A stretch of 13,432 nt of DNA from Physocladia obscura (taxonomy: Eukaryota > Chytridiomycota > Chytridiomycetes > Chytridiales > Chytriomycetaceae), in the NCBI GenBank assembly GCA_027596945.1, contig JADGJH010000888.1:1-13432 (forward strand), in the 5' to 3' direction. A program made the translations under genes and the position numbers. Below are positions 1-6,700 of the stretch, in pieces (the first letter of the stretch is position 1; each line of letters begins with the position of its first letter). Below the pieces are notes generated by a model. The model saw only the letters and a program-made list of their open reading frames with translations. It had not been told where the DNA came from and did not search any database.

Positions 1-81
1 GAATATAAATAAATACAAATATTTATAGAATATAGATATGCACAAATATATACAGAATATAAATAAATTTACAAAAATAAT
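1..81. repeat. 27-base AT-rich tandem repeat, three diverged units
   Basis: Three units of 27 bases begin at 1, 28 and 55, each opening with GAATATA. The first two end in ATA/ACA, and the third degrades into an A-rich tail. The array may extend left beyond the window. It has no coding potential. It is best read as a small minisatellite, or as the edge of one. Confidence 0.6.
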
Positions 82-305
82 TATCAGATAAAGTCAAGGA
101 GTTTTGAACAAACTCAACCATCATGTGAGAATCTCACATTACAATTCTTCTTTGGACACAATTCCATCAATGGAAGTCTTCCAAAAATGGACTAAACACA
201 AAAACCAAAATGTGCTTGGTCCTGGGCCAGTTGGCGGTTTGGTACCAGACAAAAATTTGTTTGTCTTACCAAAATAGAAAAATAAAACCAAAATCAAAAC
301 CAAAT
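82..305. other. AT-rich flank with a 35-codon ORF and a palindrome; no recognised gene
   Basis: No conserved gene is visible. A + strand ORF of 35 codons runs from ATG 170 to TAG 275 and contains LGPGPVGGLVPD. It could be a lost upstream exon of the Myb-like pseudogene that follows, or chance. A perfect inverted repeat with 8-base arms around one base lies at 123-139 (ATGTGAGA, A, TCTCACAT). Its role is unknown. Confidence 0.3.
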
Positions 306-1046
306 ATGCCCAAGCAAACTGCAGCAAAAACTGGATAAGTTGTTGGTGAAAGTGTACCTGCCAATAGAATAGCTGCAAAAACATGTGGACAGAACTGGTG
401 TCCACATGAAATTGATAATCTTCTGGATGTAATTGAAAATATTCTTCCATGAGGAGGCAATCAATGGGAGCAAGTACACAGACAGTATGTTGTGTTAGGC
501 TACAATCAAGACCTTGACGCCATCAAAAACAAATTCAAGAAACTCTGTAATCACAAAAAACCCACTTGTGACCCCACCTGCCCTCCAAGTGTGATTTGAG
601 CAAAGCAAATAGCATGCCAAATTGACAAGAAAAATGACACTATAGTCTTGAACAACCAACCTGATGATGACAATGATGACAATGAAGAGATCTGGCAAGA
701 GTCAAATGGACAGCAGCTCGACAATTTATTACAATATAATGATAATGAAATAGGGCATCCAAATGAGCAAAGTGATCACTCAGAACATTCACAAATCAAT
801 CAATCTGCTAAGCGTGCACAAGAGATTGGAGTCAGGTATAGCTTTCTTTAATGGTTAATACTAATATTCTTTCCAGAAGTACTGTTACAATAGTTACAAG
901 CAAGATTGGTTTTACACCCACAAAACTTAGGGTTCTCTATCCCAAAAGCAAAGAATCTCTTCAGATGGGTTGTCCAGTACTCCTGAAAGCCCAACACTGA
1001 GTCAGGAAGCACAGAAGCAAAGAGCTATTGATGAATCCATCTCTGG
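306..1046 (+). pseudogene. Broken Myb/SANT-like domain gene (two exons visible)
   Basis: One reading frame runs from ATG 306 to 835. It holds a Myb/SANT-like DNA-binding domain of the kind common in oomycetes and early-diverging fungi (DUF6818-like, from memory). Landmarks in order are NWCPHEIDNLLDVIENILP, GGNQWEQV, DAIKNKFKKL, KKPTCDPTCPPSV and AKQIACQID. An acidic, Asn/Gln-rich stretch follows. The usual Gly of PTGDP is Cys here. The frame has three stops: TAA 336, TGA 450 and TGA 597. The last sits where family members have Arg or Lys, so CGA to TGA is likely. A putative intron (836-977, GTATAG...CCAG) joins in phase to exon 978-1046 (STPESPTLSQEAQKQ...), which ends at a consensus GTAAGT at 1047. 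No downstream exon is found, because LINE sequence begins about 30-40 bases later. The gene is dead or a relic. The domain call is fairly sure; the intron is inference. Confidence 0.6.
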
Positions 1047-1071
1047 GTAAGTATACATACTTTTTTATTAC

Positions 1072-1689
1072 TTGTACATCTGCAATAATAATATTTCTGT
1101 ACTAAAAGGCAAGCCAACTGAGCCAGTAATTCACACAGTTCACACAGCGATTAATGACTGTAAAGGGAAAAATGAAGAATTATACATAACACTTTTAGAC
1201 ATCAAAAAAGCATTTGACTCAATTAGTGTGAATGCAGTCATGTGTAGGCACAATAGAATCAAACTTCCATACAAATATTTAGCATTCAAATATAACACAC
1301 AAAAAAGCATTAAAACCCAAGTATTCACAGCTGCTGTTACAACAGAGGGTATACAAATTGATACAATTATACAACAAGGATCAGTACTAGCTCAACTAGA
1401 ATGAAGAATCTTCGGGATACATTCCTGTGCACAATTGACAAATACACAACAGGGCACATATTTGAAGTGCAATACAAAACAAATTATAATGGCAAATATT
1501 GGGAAAAAGAAAGACTCACAACTGCAAGTTGCATCACTTGCATATGTTGCCACACTTGCAAAAATTAGGAAAGAGCTAGAACTACAAGAAAGTCTCACAA
1601 TAAAATTCATGGCAGGAAATACAATTGAAGCAAACATGAAAAATCCAGAATGGAAATTATACTGGGATGTTGATAAATTGGTAAAATGA
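1072..1689 (+). pseudogene. LINE reverse transcriptase, first (upstream) palm copy, catalytically dead
   Basis: Frame 1 opens inside the RT fingers with LKGKPTEPVIHTVHTAI. It then shows motif A as LLDIKKAFDSI (about 1192-1224) and motif B-like IIQQGSVLAQLE. A TGA at 1402 falls where the downstream copy has TGG (Trp), a G-to-A change. A one-base deletion near 1413 and a later compensating base shift the stretch between them out of the family frame. The motif C region reads AYVATLAK where the downstream copy reads AYVDDTTLIAK, so both metal-binding Asp residues are gone (three codons shorter). No active enzyme could be made from this copy. Confidence 0.75.
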
Positions 1690-2030
1690 TAGAACAAGGA
1701 TCAGTACTGGCTCCACTTGAATGGAGAATCTTCTGGGATACATTCCTGTGCATAACTGACAAAGACACAACATGTCACATATTTGAAGTGTAATACAAAA
1801 CAAATTATAATGGTAAACATTGGGAAAAAGAAATACTCACAGAAATAGTTGCATCACTTGCATATGTAGATGATACCACACTTATTGCAAAAAGTAAGGA
1901 AGAGCTAGAACTACAAAAAAGTCTCTCAATAAAATTCATGGAAGGAAATACAATTGAAGCAAACACAACAAAAAAAAGTTTTTGCAATGAACATAAAAGA
2001 TCCAGAATGGAAATTATACTGAGATGTTGA
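1366..2030 (+). repeat. Imperfect tandem duplication of the RT palm segment
   Basis: Unit 1 (about 1366-1673) and unit 2 (about 1687-2030) align along their whole length. ACAAGGATCAGTACT recurs at an offset of 320 bases. AGAATGGAAATTATACTG followed by GATGTTGA ends both units at an offset of 357, so unit 2 is 37 bases longer. Two main gaps account for most of this: the three-codon loss at YVDD, and about 28 bases near the end of unit 1. The units differ at many positions, so the duplication is old, or the two came from different LINE copies. Confidence 0.85.
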
Positions 2031-2880
2031 AAAACAAAGAGAAATAGAAATTAAAACTGGAAACAATGGTGAACAGCTGCTAGGAAACTTCTTCACAGCC
2101 TCCAATAATGGCAAACTAGCTATAGAAAAAATAGAAGAGCAAAAAAAAGATACATGTGACATTCTCCAAGATAAAAGAATAACACACAAAGGTGTGGCAA
2201 TTATAATGAACCAAATATTACTAAAACAAGCCAGATACAAATGGCAGACTGCAGCCATCTGAGCAGAAATGGTAGCCAAATGGTATACCAAAATAAAGCA
2301 GCTTCATAAGCAAAAAGTAGCACTGTTAAGAGACACACCAGACTCAATCCTGGAACATAGCCAAATATGCAAACTTGAAAATTGGAATGAACATTACCAT
2401 GTGGACTTAGCCACGAATACCACAATCTGGATGAATGAAGACAGCCTCATTGGCAATGTAATGAGAATTCAGGTTCTGCAGCTACAAGAAGCACTGGCAC
2501 TACCACAATTCATCCTAAATGAACCATTTCCAACTAGAATTAAAAACAACCAACACTTTTTGGCCACAGTCATGGCAAGAATGCACAAACACCAATTCTC
2601 ATTTTTGGCAGCTAAATACAGTACAAGCTTTCTCACAATAAAAGACATGAAGTACAGGTATTCAAACATTGATACCTACAGTTGGTATAATATATTAAAA
2701 GAAGCACTTTTTAAGAAAGATAAAGAGGGACAAACACTGCTAGAAAAGCAAACAGTCATAAGTCTAAACCCATTTGCAGGAAAAGACCTAAAAATGACCA
2801 TGTCAACATTCAAGATTGGTAGCATTATAGAATGGAAATCCAACAATGGCATAACTTGAATGGGTAGAATCAATGAAATT
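1687..2880 (+). pseudogene. LINE reverse transcriptase, second palm copy plus thumb/connection region
   Basis: This copy keeps EQGSVLAPLEWRIFWDTFL and the catalytic motif C ASLAYVDDTTLIAKSKEEL (about 1848-1905). A TAA at 1791 interrupts FEV/YKTNYNGKHW; the upstream copy has CAA there, a direct C-to-T difference. Another frame follows from about 1985. The long open stretch 2269-2859 (KQKVALLRDTPDSILEHSQI, then RIQVLQLQEALALPQFIL) matches the RT C-terminal region of fungal LINEs, which are rich in tPnsil and LQe..lP motifs. Further stops and frame changes occur before 2268. The copy is not functional. Confidence 0.75.
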
Positions 2881-3480
2881 ATGCAAAAAGATAAGTATTG
2901 GTATTTAAAACAACATATCTAATAATGCTCAAAATTAGAGATGTGGCACATTGCTCAGATGATGACACACAAAATACAAGGGCCTGGATAGAGGCACTTA
3001 GAACAGAACACACAGAATTTGCCATAGAATGTAAAAGATGCACAACCAGAAACCACAGAGCAGAGGAAAATGAAACCTGCACAAGTATGTCTCAGAGAAT
3101 AAAGAACCACAAATGGTAGAATTTGACTGTGGAAATGAAGATTTTGTCTACAAAATAACAACTTACAAAAAAGATCAAAAACAGACCAACTTGGCAAAAA
3201 AAGTCAAACACAATGCAAAAACAAGAAGAGTATATGAAATACTTAGAATAATCAATGATGCAAATGCAGAGCTACAATCAGAACAAGAAAATGTGGTGGC
3301 TGAAGACATGTTGATGAATAGTAGCACAATACAGTCAATGGAAAGATCAGCAGAGCTGCAACCAATAAGACCTACACTAATTATACTGGAAAATACAGGT
3401 ATAAACTACAGGGAAGCAGAAGAAATTACTGATGAAATGAGAAAAAGCAGGCAAGAAAATACTTTAACACATCTGACAAA
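2881..3480 (+). pseudogene. LINE linker between RT and RNase H, broken
   Basis: This stretch lies inside the LINE and is spread over at least two frames. The fragment 2898-3119 includes ECKRCTTRNHRAEENETC, a possible Cys-X2-Cys...Cys cluster like the one seen between RT and RNase H in related fungal LINEs (from memory). The fragment 3113-3487 is open for 124 codons, polar and Gln/Glu-rich, with no motif I recognise. The first is out of register with the second, so at least one frameshift lies near 3110. Confidence 0.5.
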
Positions 3481-4104
3481 ATGCTAGTAGCAATTGGCAC
3501 AAATAATGGCAGTCAAATTATTAAAGATCAAATATACAGTGATGGTTCATACATCACAAACAAAGATGGCACTTCTAGCATGGAAAGAGGCATACGTGTC
3601 AACAGTGGAAGAAACACAGGCAAAAATATTAGCTTTAAAACAAATGGATGGGCATCTCAAATTGCTTTAATTGCTGGAAGGGAAGCAAAAATAATGATAG
3701 ATAATGCAAATGTAATAACAGAATACAACAAACTACAGAAACAAGGCTGGCAAATGCAACAAAGACATTTATAGAAAAAAAATGATACATATGGTGCTGC
3801 AATTACAGCTCAGATAGCTAGAAATAGAAAAAGACCTCCAGCAGTTTTCACTAAAGTCAAAGCACATTCAAGCATTGTAGGCAATGAGGCAGCTGATCTT
3901 TCAGCAACAGAGGGTCATAAAGAAGAAGAAGTTGCACCAAAAGCAGAAGTACAGTCATACATCAAATTTCACCCCAAAATATTTGGAAAAATAATTGAAG
4001 ACAGCTCAGAAAGAATCCCAACACAATCAAAAGAATTTATGAACGCTTCAAGTACATCAAACAACCAGCACACAAGCACATCAAAGAACTACAAGACAAA
4101 ATAA
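3481..4104 (+). pseudogene. LINE RNase H domain, frameshifted and stopped
   Basis: Frame 1 gives the first catalytic Asp in IYSDGSYITNKDGTSS (about 3532-3579), a third-Asp candidate in IMIDNANVITEYN (about 3694-3732), and the C-terminal HSSIVGNEAADLSATEG with its conserved His and Asp (about 3868-3918). The helix with the catalytic Glu (VEETQAKILALKQM) is readable only in the next frame, about 3605-3646. A shift therefore occurs after 3579 and is undone by about 3660. One TAG at 3772 follows HL and is probably a former CAG. After RNase H, IKFHPKIFGK matches a conserved FHP stretch of related LINEs. The domain assignment is firm, but the enzyme is dead. Confidence 0.8.
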
Positions 4105-5519
4105 ATTCTGGCTTAACATTCACAATGCTCCAACAGGAAATTAAATCCACATCCTGGCAAACATTGCAGAAACACACCTACAATTTCAAACACTATGCAA
4201 ATAAATTACATAATAAGTTACTACTACAAACAATAATGGCAAGAAACAAACCAAACTTATACCCAAATGGGAAGTGTCACTGTTGTGATCAAAATGTAGA
4301 AGAAACAAGTGAACATCTATGGACATGTCCAACCTTCCATGATGAACAAGATGCAATAATATATGAATTCATAAATATTCCAGGAAGCAAAACAAATGAG
4401 GCAGCAAAGAAAGAAGAAGAAGAAAAGAAAAAGAAGGACAAAAAAGAAAGGAAAAAGAAAGGGGAACCAGAACCATTACATATTGACAGCAGCTTTAAAA
4501 CCAGAGAAGAAAAACAATGGGGAATTATTGAAGGTGGTAGTGCGCAGCAATATAAAAGATAGATGGCATATTGGTATGACAATGATTCTGAAGCTCTCAG
4601 AAATTGGACTTCAGGGGAAAAAGACAGGAAACATGGTGATGAAGCATGCTATTTTAATTGGACACATATTGCTGGAAATGGGATTATTCCCAATGTCATA
4701 GACAAAATGATCAGAGAGTGTAATGTACATCATGCAGATAGGAGACATGGAATCACCCTACCTGCATGAAAATGGCTTAACCAAGCAGTTCATAAAATAC
4801 TATGGAAGGTAAGATGTGAAAAAATAACCATAGATTGGAAAAAAGGAAATGGTATCAGAGTCAAAAAAAAATGGAAAAATCAGTATCATGCACTTTGGTC
4901 TGCAAAACAAAATAATAAAAAAGAACAAAAAAAACCAAATCAGAAAAGGGGAAAAATGTTCAATGTGCCAAGAAAACTTGATACCAAACACAGACCACCT
5001 CTATGGTGGTACATATCAAGACAGGCAAGAAAGCTGTGAAATATGGGAAAACCACAAACTTGGCAAGCTAAAATACTACCAGGTGTAGCCAATATCACAA
5101 GAAAATGGATGAAACAGTATCCACAGGAAGAAAACAGTACTGAAAAGGCAGAAGATGCTTCCCCTCCATCATTTAATGATTTAGATGCAGAAATAACAGA
5201 AACAGAAGAAGCACTAGTCCCACGCACACTTATGGAACTTTGCAACAACAGTAACTGTTCAATAGAAATTGACATGGATACTGGAAACAGCACAAATACC
5301 AATGGCAAGAATAACATCACAACTCATGCAGCAGAAAATGAATCAAATACTGAATTAACTCATCCAGTGGCTATTTTCCCAGCCCCACTAGGTTTTTTTG
5401 AGCAACTGGTAAGAGAAACAGCTGGACTTTGAGGTAGTGGAATCATGGCAGAAGAGCTAGAGAGCCTTCTTGCTCATGGCTCCATGAGGCCACCTGAAGC
5501 AGAGGAGTGCCAGTGGTAA
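4105..5519 (+). pseudogene. LINE C-terminal Cys/His knuckle and basic tail, one frame with four stops
   Basis: From 4125 a single frame reaches TAA 5517, interrupted only by TAG 4560, TGA 4767, TGA 5037 and TGA 5430. The first part ends in a Cys/His knuckle (KCHCCDQNVEETSEHLWTCP, about 4272-4331), a nucleic-acid-binding motif common downstream of LINE RNase H. A Lys/Glu run follows (about 4396-4461), then YFNWTHIAGNGIIP. Next comes ILWKVRCEKITIDWKKGNGI, which resembles the conserved tail of AM-fungal LINEs. An acidic, Asn/Thr-rich end finishes with MAEELESLLAHGSMRPPEAE. All four stops fit CGA to TGA or CAG to TAG, so the ancestral ORF was probably continuous. Confidence 0.75.
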
Positions 5520-5526
5520 AGACAAC

Positions 5527-6047
5527 AGTGTGTGCACATATTTCCAGCATTATCAGTTACAACAGATACACATTTTTCAGGCCCCAATTCATTGATTATC
5601 AAATAACTGAATCTGCCATAGCTTCTCCAGTCTGACTCACATTTGATGTATCAATTGATTTATAGAAAAAGGGCTTTTGCTGTTGGAAACACAACACAAA
5701 GTTAACTAAATGATCATACATATATTTGACCAACCATTTGTGACAATTGAATAAACTGGCACCTTTTTCAGTATATTTTCCCCAAATAAAATACTTTACA
5801 TAAGTTTTGTCCAATAAAATTGTACTAATCTAATCTGCTGAGGCCATTATACTAGTTGAAGTGCACAAATAAATGATTTAAACACATTTGAATCTAAATG
5901 GAATAGCAGTTCCACACACAAAGTCAGCCAAATTTCAGTTCCATTCTTCAACTTGGTTGGAATTAATTGAATCTGCATAATTTGTGATATTAAATTGGGT
6001 AGTAGTAGCGTTATTTTTGGAGTAATGTTTAAATGATCTGATGTCAC
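5527..6047 (-). mobile_element. hAT-type transposase relic (DUF659 region)
   Basis: Read on the minus strand over several frames, the stretch shows DUF659-family landmarks in the right order. ITNYADSINSNQVEEWN and LADFVCGTAIPFRF come first, then a shifted NVFKSFICALQ. STILLDKTYVKYF and DHLVNFVLCF follow, then KPFFYKSIDTSNVSQTGEAM. The relic ends with INELGPEKCVSVVTDNAGNM near 5540-5580. The last is the second catalytic-region motif (VVTDNAGNM) of hAT transposases. Frames change at least three times and stops are present, so it is inactive. The BED finger and the C-terminal dimerisation domain are absent. It ends within about 10 bases of the LINE. No terminal inverted repeats were found. Confidence 0.7.
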
Positions 6048-6054
6048 AAAGACC

Positions 6055-6442
6055 TTGATTCAAAACTTAAGAGGCAGATTCAGCAAAAATATAATCAAGG
6101 ATGATAATGCTGACAAAGAATGTTCTTGCAAAAGCAATGTGTTAAGTGACAACTCAGACACTTTGTTGTTTTGGGGTTCAACTGTGGAAAGTCTGGTACA
6201 TCAGCCAGACTTATGCCTGCCGACTTGCATTCTTACCTTTTGTGATGGACACGATTGGAGGCTTAGAATCTTCTGCACAAGATTTTCTGAGGAAACTGAA
6301 GGATATGCTGGTACAGAGAGACATGGTCAGAGAAGATGTTGGCCATGCGATCATTTTTCAGAGAATTGGTTTTGGATTACAGAAAGCTATTGCCCAATCC
6401 ATCTCCTTAAGAATAGAATCAGAATTTCTCTTTCATAAATAA
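6055..6442 (+). pseudogene. Relic of a repeat-encoded ORF of unknown family (VMDTIGG motif)
   Basis: Two overlapping frames are open (6055-6438 and 6146-6442). The second carries the family-like stretch LAFLPFVMDTIGGLESSAQD and then FLRKLKDMLVQRDMV, ending in IGFGLQKAIAQSISLRIESE. I recall similar FvPFVMdT.GG...A..FL...QRi...lQ..nA sequence near the C-terminal end of reverse-transcriptase-like ORFs in several eukaryotes, but cannot confirm it. Upstream sequence (NCGKSGTSARLMPADL) lies in a third frame, which suggests frameshifts. It could instead be an exon of an unknown host gene. Confidence 0.35.
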
Positions 6443-6479
6443 TAAAAAATAAAATAAAAAATGCAAAGATGGTTAAGGG

Positions 6480-6486
6480 TATAAAA
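6480..6486 (+). promoter_or_regulatory. TATA-like box upstream of the F-BAR gene
   Basis: TATAAAA lies 215 bases before the chosen ATG (6701) at the start of the gene island. If used, transcription would start near 6510 and give a 5' leader of about 190 bases. The segment 6443-6700 holds no other recognisable element. Such a motif is common by chance in AT-rich DNA. Confidence 0.35.
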
Positions 6487-6700
6487 AATCTTGCAAATTG
6501 TGTGTCTTTTCAGGTTGATAAGTTTGGTTTTTTTGGTTCGGATTTCATCGTTCACTAATTTTATTTATTGACTGGGGAGTGAAAAGTTCAGATCTCAATA
6601 TTCTAGGGAAGCATTTTTTGGTAAACCGCATTGTTTGTTACTGGAATGGTGCGGTTTATGGACACAATTAGTTGCTCATCTGAATTGGTTTCATCCAAAA

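Larger units (their letters stand above)
1075..5519 (+). mobile_element. Degenerate, 5'-truncated LINE (non-LTR retrotransposon)
   Basis: The domains are in LINE order: reverse transcriptase (LDIKKAFDS, QGSVLAPLEW, AYVDDTT), an RT-distal region, RNase H (YSDGSY, KVKAHSSIVGNEAADLSA), a Cys/His knuckle (CHCCDQN...EHLWTCP) and a basic tail. This layout, and wording such as HLWTCP and a Lys-rich tail, matches LINEs I know from arbuscular mycorrhizal fungi. The 5' part (ORF1, endonuclease, start of RT) is missing, as expected for incomplete target-primed reverse transcription. The element is inactive: several frames, many stops, and an internal tandem duplication. I see no poly(A) tail or clear target-site duplication. 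Both ends are approximate. Very few CpGs are left (7 by eye). Confidence 0.85.

Noticed and set aside
139..450. 103-codon minus-strand ORF with hydrophobic stretches
   Set aside because: It lies antisense to the Myb/SANT-like frame. The hydrophobic look comes from reading A-rich codons backward as Phe/Leu.
4289..4582. Minus-strand ORF rich in Phe and Ser
   Set aside because: It is antisense to the Lys/Glu-rich stretch of the LINE tail.
4125..5519. Stop-codon reassignment (TGA or TAG read as amino acids)
   Set aside because: TGA is the natural terminator of both conserved genes at 9002 and 10654, and the relics contain TAA, TAG and frameshifts as well. Decay explains the in-frame stops better.
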